A stretch of 64,000 bases of DNA from assembly GCF_900129545.1 (NCBI RefSeq), contig NZ_FQWB01000003.1, positions 372,001 through 436,000 on the forward strand, read 5' to 3'. The position numbers were made by a program, and so were the translations under genes. The notes below the pieces were generated by a model. The model saw only the letters and a list, made by a program, of their open reading frames with translations. It made no database searches and was not told the origin of the DNA. The stretch is from Flavobacterium fluvii (GTDB lineage Bacteria > Bacteroidota > Bacteroidia > Flavobacteriales > Flavobacteriaceae). Numbering within the stretch: position 1 is the stretch's first letter; every line of letters starts with the position of its first letter. Below, piece after piece: positions 25,614 through 34,489 of this stretch.

Positions 25614-26357
25614 ATGTCAGAATTATCCATACAGACAACACAAAATGTTGTCATAAATTTTAAAGCCGCTTCTGTAGGCGAGAGAATGTTGGCTAGTTTG
25701 CTGGATTTACTCATAAAAGTCGCCTATATTATTGTTGTTGCTTACGTCTTTTTTAATTTGTTGGGAATTTCGAATATATTGAATAGGGTGGATATGTGGT
25801 CCAGAATTTCCATAATAATACTGTTTTTCTTCCCGGTCATGATTTATTCCGTGACACTCGAAAGCATTTTTGAAGGACAAACCATCGGGAAAAAATTGAT
25901 AAAAATAAAAGTCGTAAAAATTGACGGCTATCAAGCGGGTTTCGGCGATTACCTCATTCGCTGGCTTTTCAGGATTGTCGAAAACAATATGCTTGGAGGA
26001 TTAATAGGTTTGGTTGCCATGTTGGTTAGCAGCAAAACCCAACGCATGGGCGATATGGCAGCGGGAACGGCCATCATCACTCTCAAAAACAATATTTCCA
26101 TTGATCATACCATTCTCGAGGAAATCGGGGATGCTTATGTGCCCATTTACCCGTTGGTCATTAAACTTTCGGATAATGATATGCGAATTATTAAGGATAC
26201 TTTCCAAATTGCAGAAAAAAAGGGAGATGATGAAACCATTGAAAAATTGTCCAAAAAAATTGAATCCGTTACCGGCATTAAAAATCAATCCGGCAATGAA
26301 ATTGACTTTATAAAGACCGTTTTGAAAGATTATAATTTTTATACCCGGAATATGTAA
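25614..26357 (+). CDS. RDD family membrane protein
   Basis: 247 residues from ATG 25614. An upstream TTG-type frame from 25578 would run into the divergent gene. The N-terminal RDD domain has the characteristic VGERMLASLLDLLIKVAYI, with Arg and two Asp positions around helix 1, and FEGQTIGKKLIKIKVVKIDG, followed by the third-helix Arg region (LIRWLFRIVEN). The cytoplasmic tail of about 80 residues is charged. It sits divergently next to spoIIM, a pairing seen in many phyla. The transported solute or function is unknown. Confidence 0.9.
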   Translation: MSELSIQTTQNVVINFKAASVGERMLASLLDLLIKVAYIIVVAYVFFNLLGISNILNRVDMWSRISIIILFFFPVMIYSVTLESIFEGQTIGKKLIKIKVVKIDGYQAGFGDYLIRWLFRIVENNMLGGLIGLVAMLVSSKTQRMGDMAAGTAIITLKNNISIDHTILEEIGDAYVPIYPLVIKLSDNDMRIIKDTFQIAEKKGDDETIEKLSKKIESVTGIKNQSGNEIDFIKTVLKDYNFYTRNM

Positions 26358-26370
26358 GGCAATATTTCTG

Positions 26371-26378
26371 TAGTTTTG
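26371..26378 (+). promoter_or_regulatory. -7 promoter element TAGTTTTG of UPF0126 copy 2
   Basis: Full TAnnTTTG match 33 bp before the ATG at 26412. It covers the TTG at 26376, so that longer start is unlikely. Confidence 0.5.
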
Positions 26379-26411
26379 CTGGATAAATTTCTTTATTTAA
26401 AATCAAAAAAC

Positions 26412-27014
26412 ATGTTTCATTTATTGGATATCATCGGTACAATGGCATTTGCCATGTCGGGTGCGTTGACTGCAATGCATAAAAAGCTGGATCCTTTTGG
26501 TATTTTTATTATTGCATTTGTAACTGCGGTGGGAGGAGGAACTTTGCGTGATGTCATGATTGGTAGAACGCCGGTAGGCTGGATGCTTGACGTGAATTAT
26601 GTTTATTTCATTGTCATTGGATATGTTTTTGCCATTATTTTCAGAAAGAAATTTGATAGATTAAAGACTTCTTTGTTTTTTTTCGATACAATTGGACTGG
26701 GAGTTTTTACTTTGATAGGTCTTGAAAAAGGTATCAACATTGGTTTGCATCCCGTTATTTGTATTGCATTGGGAACAATGACCGCTTGTTTTGGAGGCGT
26801 GATTCGCGATATTTTATGTACAGAAATCCCCGTTATTTTCAGGAGAGAAATTTATGCGACAATCTGTATTCTTGGAGGAATTGTTTTTTTTCTGCTTCGA
26901 AAATTAAATTTGGACTCGGATATTTTGTACCTGACAACCTCTTTATTTATCATTTCGGTTCGATTAATGGCAGTGAAATTTAAATGGCATTTGCCTACTT
27001 TAGGTTATAAATAA
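26412..27014 (+). CDS. UPF0126/TRIC-type membrane channel protein, copy 2
   Basis: 200 residues from ATG 26412, chosen because the promoter box covers the longer TTG start. It has the same two-half architecture as the copy at 18428: AFAMSGALTAMHKKLDPFG, GGGTLRDVMIG, then TACFGGVIRDILCTEIP and YLTTSLFIISVRLMAV. It is about 60% identical to copy 1 by eye, with the C-terminal half most alike. Predicted trimeric cation channel in the inner membrane. It follows the RDD gene on the same strand after 54 bp. Confidence 0.9.
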   Translation: MFHLLDIIGTMAFAMSGALTAMHKKLDPFGIFIIAFVTAVGGGTLRDVMIGRTPVGWMLDVNYVYFIVIGYVFAIIFRKKFDRLKTSLFFFDTIGLGVFTLIGLEKGINIGLHPVICIALGTMTACFGGVIRDILCTEIPVIFRREIYATICILGGIVFFLLRKLNLDSDILYLTTSLFIISVRLMAVKFKWHLPTLGYK

Positions 27015-27049
27015 AAAATGCTTAATTTCACAAAGTCAAAATCAAAATC

Positions 27050-28027
27050 GTGAAAAAATACATCGTCAGACTATACCAAGAAAGCGATTACAAGAATTGG
27101 AATGCTTTTATCGGGAAAGCCAAAAATGCAACCTTCTTGTTTCATCGTGATTTTATGGAATACCACAAAGATCGATTTCAGGATTATTCCTTGATTGTTT
27201 TGGATGGGGAAAAATGGGTTGCCGTTCTTCCTGCCAATGTCGTTGACGATGAAGTTTTTTCGCATCAAGGCTTGACTTATGGAGGCTTGGTCTATAATGA
27301 AAAAGTAAAATTGACAGCGGTTATTGGAATTTTCAAAAGTATTTTGTTTTTTTTGAATGACAATAATATTGAAAAATTGCAGGTGAAATTAATTCCTTCC
27401 ATATACCATCAAAAACCCTCCGAAGAATTAAATTATGCCTTGTTTTTGGCGGAAGCCCGATTAATTAGAAGAGATTCCATGGCGGTTATTGATTTGTCCA
27501 AAAAAATGGTGATTGCTGCAGGAAGAAAAGAAGGTATTGTAAAAGGGGAAAAAAATAAATTGGAGGTAAAAGAAGTGGTTGATTTTGAATTATTCTGGAA
27601 TGATATTTTGGTTCCAAATTTGGCCAAGAAGCATCAAGCAAAGCCAGTTCATAGTTTGCGGGAAATTACAAAATTGAAAGAGTTATTTCCGGAGAATATT
27701 AGACAGTTCAATGTGTATGAAAACGGAATTATAGTTGCAGGAACGACTTTTTTTGAAAGTGACGAGGTGGCTCATTGCCAATATATTTCTGGCAAAGAAG
27801 ATAAAAATGAATTGGGAGGTCTTGATTTTTTACATTATTATTTGTTGACTGAGGTTTTTAATAAAAAGCGTTTTTTTGATTTTGGAACTTCTAATGAAAA
27901 TCAGGGTCGAAAGCTGAATAATGGCTTGTCTTATTGGAAAGAAAGTTTCGGGGCAAGTACTATTGTTCATGACTTTTATGAAGTGGAATCTGCAAATTTT
28001 AATCTATTAGATACAGTTTTGACATGA
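27050..28027 (+). CDS. FemAB/GNAT-like acyltransferase of the polysaccharide locus
   Basis: 325 residues starting at GTG 27050. The fold looks like the FemAB-type GNAT proteins: an N-terminal half with [25 protein letters not shown] and [25 protein letters not shown], and a C-terminal half with [20 protein letters not shown] and a final [22 protein letters not shown], the typical end motif of this group. Its stop overlaps the aminotransferase start (ATGA), so the two are translationally coupled. That suggests it acylates the amino sugar made by the next enzyme. This substrate is an inference. Confidence 0.75.
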   Translation: MKKYIVRLYQESDYKNWNAFIGKAKNATFLFHRDFMEYHKDRFQDYSLIVLDGEKWVAVLPANVVDDEVFSHQGLTYGGLVYNEKVKLTAVIGIFKSILFFLNDNNIEKLQVKLIPSIYHQKPSEELNYALFLAEARLIRRDSMAVIDLSKKMVIAAGRKEGIVKGEKNKLEVKEVVDFELFWNDILVPNLAKKHQAKPVHSLREITKLKELFPENIRQFNVYENGIIVAGTTFFESDEVAHCQYISGKEDKNELGGLDFLHYYLLTEVFNKKRFFDFGTSNENQGRKLNNGLSYWKESFGASTIVHDFYEVESANFNLLDTVLT

Positions 28028-29130
28028 TTAAATTCCTTGATTTAAAAAAAATAAATGAGCCTTATGAAACTGCTTTTCAAGAGAAATTGAAGTCGGTTTT
28101 AGAAAATGGTTGGTATATTTTGGGTAATGAAGTCGCTCTGTTTGAAAGTAGTTTTGCAAATTACTGTGGAACAAAACATTGCGTAGGAGTGGGGAATGGT
28201 TTTGACGCATTAGTCTTGATTTTCAAAGGATATATTCTATTGGGAAAATTGCAAAAAGGAGATGAAGTAATTGTTCCTGCCAATACTTATATCGCCAGTA
28301 TTTTGGCCATTATGCAAGCGGATTTGATTCCTGTTTTGGTAGAGCCAAAGTTGGAAACTTATAACCTCAATCCTGATTTGATTTCAGAAAAAATCACGTC
28401 TAAAGCCAAAGCAATTCTAGCAGTTCATCTTTACGGTCAATTAGCCGAAATGGATGTAATCAATGAAATAGCCAATCAAAATAATCTTTTGGTTATTGAA
28501 GATGCAGCACAGGCGCACGGAGCCATTTCAGATTTCGGAAAATCTGGAAACCTGTCCAATGCTGCCGCTTTTAGCTTTTATCCCGGAAAAAATTTAGGAG
28601 CTTTGGGAGACGGAGGAGCAGTAACCACGAATGATGATGCCTTGGCAAAAGTCATTAAATCGTTGCGGAATTATGGTTCGGAAGTCAAATACAAGAATGA
28701 ATATATTGGCGTAAATTCGCGATTGGATGAATTGCAGGCGGCTTTCCTGAATGTGAAATTACCTAATTTGGATGCAGAAAACAATGCCAGAAGAGCAATT
28801 GCCAAACTGTATTTATCCGAAATTAAAAATGATAAAATCATTTTGCCAACTTTGTCATTGCAAGGAACTTCGCCATCTCACGTTTTTCATTTGTTTGTCA
28901 TTCGAACCGAAAACCGAGAGGATTTACAGCAGTATTTATTGGAAAACGGAATTCAAACAATGATTCATTATCCAATTCCTCCTCACAAGCAAAAAGCTTT
29001 TGCAGCTTGGTATCATTTGTCATTTCCAATTACCGAAAAAATCCACAATGAAGTTTTGAGTTTGCCGATAAGTCCCGTTATGACAGATGATGAAGTTTCT
29101 TTTGTAATTGATGTTTTAAATAAATACTGA
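28024..29130 (+). CDS. DegT/DnrJ/EryC1/StrS aminotransferase (sugar 3-ketone type)
   Basis: 368 residues, a PLP enzyme of the sugar aminotransferase family. The catalytic Lys189 lies in [16 protein letters not shown], with [11 protein letters not shown] before it and the substrate loop [18 protein letters not shown] after. The sequence resembles FdtB/QdtB, which aminate dTDP-3-oxo-6-deoxyhexoses to Fuc3N or Qui3N. The matching ketoisomerase gene lies at 35588-35998 in the same locus, which supports this subtype. The acyltransferase that could finish the sugar precedes it with a 4-bp overlap. Confidence 0.88.
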   Translation: MIKFLDLKKINEPYETAFQEKLKSVLENGWYILGNEVALFESSFANYCGTKHCVGVGNGFDALVLIFKGYILLGKLQKGDEVIVPANTYIASILAIMQADLIPVLVEPKLETYNLNPDLISEKITSKAKAILAVHLYGQLAEMDVINEIANQNNLLVIEDAAQAHGAISDFGKSGNLSNAAAFSFYPGKNLGALGDGGAVTTNDDALAKVIKSLRNYGSEVKYKNEYIGVNSRLDELQAAFLNVKLPNLDAENNARRAIAKLYLSEIKNDKIILPTLSLQGTSPSHVFHLFVIRTENREDLQQYLLENGIQTMIHYPIPPHKQKAFAAWYHLSFPITEKIHNEVLSLPISPVMTDDEVSFVIDVLNKY

Positions 29131-29140
29131 TTTGAAGTTT

Positions 29141-30463
29141 ATGAAAAACATAAGTGAATTAGTAGCAACAATTAAGCGATACGTCCCTACAAAAGTTTGG
29201 GGTGTATTTGTAAAAGTATATGGTCTTATATATTATAATCATTTTTATAATTTATATTTAATTAAAAAAGCACCTGCGAGACATAGAAAAGCACTTGAAA
29301 AAGTCCGGAAAAAAGAAAAGATAAAAGTTGCGTTCTTTTTGATTCACGAATCAGTATGGAAATATGATTTGCTTTTTAACTTAATGCTAAAACATCCCAG
29401 ATTAGAACCAATAATATTTGTCTGTCCTGCTATGGATTATGGCATGAAAAATATGTTGTTTGAAATGGACAAAACATTTGAATCATTTAAAAGCAAGGGT
29501 TATGATGTCATTAAAACATTTGATATTGGAACAGGAAAATATCTAGATGTGAAAAAAAATTATTCTCCAGATATAATATTCTACACTAATCCTTATTCAG
29601 GTTTACAAGGTCATAGGTTTTTTATAAAAAGGTTTCCAAAAACATTAACATGCTATGTGCCATATGCAGTGATGACTACTAATTATGAGTTTTTCTATAA
29701 TTTAGATTTTCACAACCTTGTTTGGAAAATTTTTTCGGAAACTCCCATTCATAAAAAAATAGCGGTTCAAAAACAAAGAAAAAAGGGACGAAATCATATT
29801 GTAACAGGGTATCCAGGATTCGATCAACTTTTGATTAATAAAAATCCAAAAGATGTTTGGGAAAATAAAAATCCAACTCTAAAAAAAATTATATGGGCTC
29901 CACATCATTCAATGACCGAGCTAAATAAAGTGTCTAATTTTTTAGAATATTACGATTTGTTTTTAGAATTGGCTGATAGTTACAGCGATAAGTTGCAAAT
30001 TGCATTTAAACCGCATCCTTTATTAAGAGTTAAATTAGAAAAAGATTCAAATTGGGGTAAAGAAAAAACCGATATGTATTATAATAAATGGATAAACCTA
30101 GAAAATGGCCAGTTTGAAAACGCTGAATATGCAGATCTTTTTTTGACATCAGATGCATTGATTCACGATTGCGGTTCCTTTATGTCTGAATATCTTATTA
30201 CCGGAAAGCCATCCCTTTTTATGGTTAGAAACGAATCGGTTATGGAGGATTGGAGTGAATTTGGGATAAAAGCAGTATCGGCACATTATCAATCCAGAAA
30301 CAAAAAACAATTGATTGATTTTATTGAGGGTGTTGTGTTGAATGAAAAAGATTGGATGAAAGAAGAGCGCAATACTTTTGTACAAAGTATTTTGATTCCA
30401 AAGAACAAGTTAACTGCATCTGAAAACATATTGCATTATTTAGAAAGTCAAATTTTTCAATAG
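29141..30463 (+). CDS. CDP-glycerol/CDP-ribitol glycerophosphotransferase-like (TagF-like) protein
   Basis: 440 residues from ATG 29141; a TTG start 9 bp upstream is possible. The C-terminal half has the TagF/GT-B pattern: GYPGFDQLL, KKIIWAPHHSM, QIAFKPHPLLR, and the donor-site region ADLFLTSDALIHDCGSFMSEYLITGKPSLFM. In teichoic acid and some capsule systems these enzymes transfer polyol-phosphate from a CDP-polyol. The next gene encodes a predicted CDP-ribitol synthase, so the likely donor here is CDP-ribitol. No membrane helices are present, and peripheral membrane binding is expected. The gene is markedly AT-rich, as is common for exchanged polysaccharide genes. Confidence 0.82.
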   Translation: MKNISELVATIKRYVPTKVWGVFVKVYGLIYYNHFYNLYLIKKAPARHRKALEKVRKKEKIKVAFFLIHESVWKYDLLFNLMLKHPRLEPIIFVCPAMDYGMKNMLFEMDKTFESFKSKGYDVIKTFDIGTGKYLDVKKNYSPDIIFYTNPYSGLQGHRFFIKRFPKTLTCYVPYAVMTTNYEFFYNLDFHNLVWKIFSETPIHKKIAVQKQRKKGRNHIVTGYPGFDQLLINKNPKDVWENKNPTLKKIIWAPHHSMTELNKVSNFLEYYDLFLELADSYSDKLQIAFKPHPLLRVKLEKDSNWGKEKTDMYYNKWINLENGQFENAEYADLFLTSDALIHDCGSFMSEYLITGKPSLFMVRNESVMEDWSEFGIKAVSAHYQSRNKKQLIDFIEGVVLNEKDWMKEERNTFVQSILIPKNKLTASENILHYLESQIFQ

Positions 30464-30517
30464 GTTAATGGTGTTTTTTGAAATTTATAATTAAAAATTT
30501 ACTTGAAAATATATTAG

Positions 30518-31873
30518 ATGAACATAGCCGTCATTTTAGCAGGAGGAGTGGGAACTAGATTGGAAAAATCTTTACCAAAGCAGTTTTTCAAAGTTGCTGG
30601 AAAAATGGTTATGGAACATGCTGTCGATGCGTTTGAAAAGAATGAATTAATAGACGAAATTGCAATCGTGATTAGCAATCATTACCTATTTATGGTAGAA
30701 GACATGATTATTAGAAATAGATGGCAAAAAGTGAAGCGTGTTTTGATAGGGGGCGAAGAGCGATATCATTCAAGTCTTGCGGCAGTTAATGCTTATAACG
30801 ACTTTAAAAATGCTAATTTGATTTTCCATGATGCGGCTCGTCCTTTGGTTAGTCAAAGAATCATCAATGATGTCGTGAAATCAATGGATAATTATAATGC
30901 AGTGGATGTTGCCATTAATTCAGCCGACACTATTATTGAAGTTGAAAACGATATTATAAATTCGATTCCGGACAGGGCGAAAATGCGAAGAGGACAAACC
31001 CCGCAAGGTTTTAAGCAGGAGATTATTTCAAAAGCTTATAAAATGGCTCTTCAGGATGAAAATTTTAAAGCTACTGATGATTGTGGAATTGTAAGCAAGT
31101 ATTTGCCGGAAGAAAAGATATTTGTGGTAAACGGTGAAGAGGTCAATATGAAGTTGACTTATCCTGAGGATACGTACTTGTTGGATAAGTTGTTTCAATT
31201 GCGTTCTGTTGAAATTCAAGACATGCAACTTTCGAAAGAATGTTTGGCAGAAAAGGTTATGGTCGTTTTTGGGGGATGTTATGGAATTGGAAAAAGCATT
31301 GTGGATTTGGGTCTTTCGAATGGAGTTCGTGTTTATAGTTTCTCTCGCAGTGAAAATAATGTTGATGTCTCCAATATGGAGGATGTTAAGCAAGCATTGG
31401 AAAAAGTGTTTCAAATAGAAAAGAAAATTGATTTTGTAGTCAATACCGCCGGGGTATTATATAAAGAACCGTTAGAAACCATGAGTTATCAAACCATTCT
31501 TGATTCCATAAATATTAATTATTTTGGTATAGTTAATATTGCTCTTGCATCATTGCCTTACTTAAAAGAGTCAAAAGGACATGTTTTGTTTTTTACTTCT
31601 AGTTCTTATACAAGAGGTAGAGCATTTTACAGCATTTATTCTTCAACTAAAGCGGCTACTGTTAATTTTGTCCAGGCAATTTCCCAAGAATGGGAAACGT
31701 TGGGTGTTAAAGTGAATTGTATAAATCCAGAGCGCACGCAAACACCTATGAGGATGAAAAATTTTGGCAGTGAACCAGAAAATACTTTATTGAAACCAGA
31801 TGCAGTTGCTTTAAGATGTATTCAAACCTTGTTGTCTAATTATACTGGGCAGGTGATAGATGTTCGACTTTAA
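30518..31873 (+). CDS. Bifunctional cytidylyltransferase / SDR reductase (CDP-ribitol synthase, Acs1/Bcs1-like)
   Basis: 451 residues with two domains. Residues 1-235 are an IspD/TarI cytidylyltransferase (VILAGGVGTRLEKSLPKQF, FHDAARPLVSQ, MRRGQTPQGFK, ATDDCGIV). Residues about 245-451 are an SDR with FGGCYGIGKS, NTAGVLY, and the catalytic Tyr374 and Lys378 in YSSTK. The order matches Haemophilus Acs1/Bcs1, in which the reductase converts ribulose-5-phosphate to ribitol-5-phosphate and the transferase makes CDP-ribitol. The conserved INPERTQTPMR stretch near the end supports that family. Plain IspD of the MEP pathway is shorter and lacks the SDR. It lies directly after the TagF-like gene, which could use its product. 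Confidence 0.85.
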   Translation: MNIAVILAGGVGTRLEKSLPKQFFKVAGKMVMEHAVDAFEKNELIDEIAIVISNHYLFMVEDMIIRNRWQKVKRVLIGGEERYHSSLAAVNAYNDFKNANLIFHDAARPLVSQRIINDVVKSMDNYNAVDVAINSADTIIEVENDIINSIPDRAKMRRGQTPQGFKQEIISKAYKMALQDENFKATDDCGIVSKYLPEEKIFVVNGEEVNMKLTYPEDTYLLDKLFQLRSVEIQDMQLSKECLAEKVMVVFGGCYGIGKSIVDLGLSNGVRVYSFSRSENNVDVSNMEDVKQALEKVFQIEKKIDFVVNTAGVLYKEPLETMSYQTILDSININYFGIVNIALASLPYLKESKGHVLFFTSSSYTRGRAFYSIYSSTKAATVNFVQAISQEWETLGVKVNCINPERTQTPMRMKNFGSEPENTLLKPDAVALRCIQTLLSNYTGQVIDVRL

Positions 31874-31953
31874 GAATAATAATAAGCAAAAAAATGAATA
31901 CTGATTATAATTGAATTGAGAAGTGAAGTACAATAAATTTTAATTTTTTTTAA

Positions 31954-33396
31954 ATGCACAATACCTCTCTAAAATCAACCGCAACGAAAGGGATTATATG
32001 GTCGGCTGTCGATAAATTTGCTGTTCAATTTGGGCAATTCGTTGTGAGTATTGTGCTTGCTCGAATTTTGATGCCGGAGGATTTTGGTTTAATGGGAATG
32101 TTGACCATTTTTATAGCCCTGTCACAGATTTTTATTGAAAGTGGTATGGGAACAGGCTTGATTCAACGTCAAGAAAGGGAAGATATTGACTTTTCGACCC
32201 TATTTGTATTTAATTTAGGAGTCAGTGGTTTCCTTTATTTGCTGCTGTTTTTTTCGGCCCCTTTAATTTCCTCTTTTTTTAAGCAACCACAATTAACCGA
32301 TTTGACAAGGATATTGGGTTTGAGCCTGTTTCTAAATGCTTTTGCAATAGTCCAACGAACTAAATTAACAATTGTCATTGATTTCAAAACTATTGCCAAG
32401 AGCAATGTAGTAGGAATGATTGCAGGTGGATTATGTGGAGTGATAGCCGCAAAAAATGGATATGGGGTGTGGTCGTTGGTTATTCAAATACTCATTGGGT
32501 CTTTGGCTTCATCCGTTTCTTTATGGTTTTTCAGCAATTGGAGTCCCTCTATTGCCTTTTCCAAAAAATCTTTTAAATCTTTATTTGGTTATGGCTCAAA
32601 ACTGTTGATGGTGGGTTTGTACGCCCAAATCCTGAATAATGTTTATAATATATGTTTGGGTAAATTTTATCCAACAGCTTCGTTGGGTTATTATACAAGG
32701 GCAAAAAGTTTAGCCGACATATCTGCCGGCACGATTGTAAGCATTTTACAACAGTCCACATTTCCCATTCTCACAACAGTTCAACACGATAAAGAGAAAT
32801 TGATTTCCATTTATGGCAGAATGATTCGGATGTCGGCTTTTTTTATTATCCCGCTGATGATGCTTATTGCTTTGCTGGCAAAACCCATTGTCATACTATT
32901 ACTGACCGAGAAATGGGTTGCTCTAATTCCGCTTTTGCAATGGATGGTTTTTGCACGCATTTTTTATCCAATGAGTGCTCTCAACATGAATTTGTTGAAT
33001 GCAGTTGGACGTTCGGATTTATTCTTGAAAGTAGATTTGTCTAAACTCCCATTGACTCTACTGGCCATGGTAATCACTATTCCTTTAGGGCTAGAAGCCA
33101 TAATAATAGGACATGTTGTTACATCGGCCTTGTCTTTTTTTATAAACGCCTATTTTCCAGGAAAGTTATTTGGTTATGGTCCAATTAAACAATTAAAAGA
33201 TATGTTGCCATTTTTTGTTGCTACAATAGGAATGGCAATTTTGGTTTTTGTCATGACTCGTTTTGTTGATAATTTGGTTTTGCAGTTGTTTTTCGGAAGC
33301 TTACTTGGATCGATAACTTATCTGTTTATCTGTTGGTTGTTGAAATTGGATGAATTGAAAGAGATTGGTGAATTATTTTTTAAAAGTTTGTTTTGA
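31954..33396 (+). CDS. Oligosaccharide flippase (Wzx/WzxC-type)
   Basis: 480 residues with 12-14 membrane helices. The N-terminus STATKGIIWSAVDKFAVQFGQF and VLARILMPEDFGLMGMLTIF are typical of the WzxC/TuaB branch of the polysaccharide exporter superfamily. It is expected to flip undecaprenyl-linked repeat units to the periplasm. It is the export step of this locus; no Wzy polymerase was recognised in the window. It ends 44 bp from a convergent GT2 gene with no clear terminator between. Confidence 0.9.
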   Translation: MHNTSLKSTATKGIIWSAVDKFAVQFGQFVVSIVLARILMPEDFGLMGMLTIFIALSQIFIESGMGTGLIQRQEREDIDFSTLFVFNLGVSGFLYLLLFFSAPLISSFFKQPQLTDLTRILGLSLFLNAFAIVQRTKLTIVIDFKTIAKSNVVGMIAGGLCGVIAAKNGYGVWSLVIQILIGSLASSVSLWFFSNWSPSIAFSKKSFKSLFGYGSKLLMVGLYAQILNNVYNICLGKFYPTASLGYYTRAKSLADISAGTIVSILQQSTFPILTTVQHDKEKLISIYGRMIRMSAFFIIPLMMLIALLAKPIVILLLTEKWVALIPLLQWMVFARIFYPMSALNMNLLNAVGRSDLFLKVDLSKLPLTLLAMVITIPLGLEAIIIGHVVTSALSFFINAYFPGKLFGYGPIKQLKDMLPFFVATIGMAILVFVMTRFVDNLVLQLFFGSLLGSITYLFICWLLKLDELKEIGELFFKSLF

Positions 33397-33440
33397 CTTT
33401 TTTCAAGCATATCCTAATGTAATTATATTTGTTGATTTTT

Positions 33441-34322
33441 TTATAATGATTTCAACCCCACTTTTATTCTTAGTAGAATATTCCTGTAAGCCAAGGGAAA
33501 ATTCCTTGTTTTTAGAGCAAATTTAATTTCATTGTTAACTCTTTTTGAAAGAATTCGATTTTCTTTTTTGTTTCTATTTAGGAAAAAAGCTTTTTTTAAT
33601 ATTAAGTAAGTAGAAAAACCATTAATGTTTTTTGGAATGGAAAAGCTGGAATGTAAAGAAGTGGAAACGATTCTTTTTTTTACGAGAACAGCATCAACAA
33701 AATCAATATTGTAATGTCTTGCAATTCGAATCCAAAAATCAAAATCCTCATAGGAAAGACTTTCGTCATAACCTTTTAAAATATCAAAATAGCTTTTTTT
33801 AATCATTGCCGAAACACTGCAAATTATTGTTTGGGTGCTGATTATTGTTGAATAAATATCGCCTACAGGAATTTTTGTAATTGTTTTATAATTGGCATCA
33901 ACATCAAAAAAATACGAATTGTGGACTCCATTTTCAGCGATTAGCTCTGCATTGCCAAAAACAATGGCAAGATCTTCCATTTTGCTGGTATAAAAAGTTT
34001 CAAGTTGGATACCAATACAATTGGGCAACAAAACATCATCTGCAGATAAGTCTAAAATGTAATCTCCTTTTGCAAATCTTATGGCATTATTAAAAGACTT
34101 TGTTATGCCTAGGTTCGTTTCGTTTTTTATAAAAAGAATTTGAGGGAATTGTGATAGAAATTTTTCTATGACAGCTACTGAATCATCTGTACTACAATCA
34201 TCAATGATAATGAGTTGAATGTTTGTGTGGGATTGATTTAAAACAGATTCTATACTTTCTGATACAAATCTTGCATGATTATAACAAGAACAAATTACCG
34301 TGACCAAGTCAGATTTTTGCAT
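33441..34322 (-). CDS. Glycosyltransferase family 2
   Basis: 293 residues. The GT-A start is SDLVTVICSCYNHARFVSESI, with LIIIDDCSTDDS and the metal-binding region YILDLSADDVLLP at about residue 95. It adds a sugar to the lipid-linked repeat unit in the cytoplasm; donor and acceptor are unknown. It is a lone minus-strand gene between two plus-strand blocks, the patchwork typical of polysaccharide loci. The C-terminal 60 residues are basic and may bind the membrane. Confidence 0.88.
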   Translation of the reverse strand: MQKSDLVTVICSCYNHARFVSESIESVLNQSHTNIQLIIIDDCSTDDSVAVIEKFLSQFPQILFIKNETNLGITKSFNNAIRFAKGDYILDLSADDVLLPNCIGIQLETFYTSKMEDLAIVFGNAELIAENGVHNSYFFDVDANYKTITKIPVGDIYSTIISTQTIICSVSAMIKKSYFDILKGYDESLSYEDFDFWIRIARHYNIDFVDAVLVKKRIVSTSLHSSFSIPKNINGFSTYLILKKAFFLNRNKKENRILSKRVNNEIKFALKTRNFPLAYRNILLRIKVGLKSL

Positions 34323-34456
34323 TTTAAATAGTAATTATTTTGATGCTAAAATAATCTAATTAAAATGGTATTCAAAAAAAATTTAATTGCAATTCAATTG
34401 CAAGTTTTTATTGAAATTCACTGTGTTTTTTAATTAATTTAAAGAGCTATTTAAGC

Positions 34457-34464
34457 TATATTTG
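34457..34464 (+). promoter_or_regulatory. -7 promoter element TATATTTG
   Basis: Full TAnnTTTG match 25 bp before the ATG at 34490, in a 167-bp divergent gap. No -33 TTG at standard spacing. Confidence 0.5.
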
Positions 34465-34489
34465 TTGCCGTGATTGTTAAATATTGAGT

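Noticed and set aside
30518..31873. Naming the cytidylyltransferase-SDR protein IspD of the isoprenoid pathway
   Set aside because: The fused SDR domain with an intact active site and the polysaccharide context fit a CDP-ribitol synthase better.
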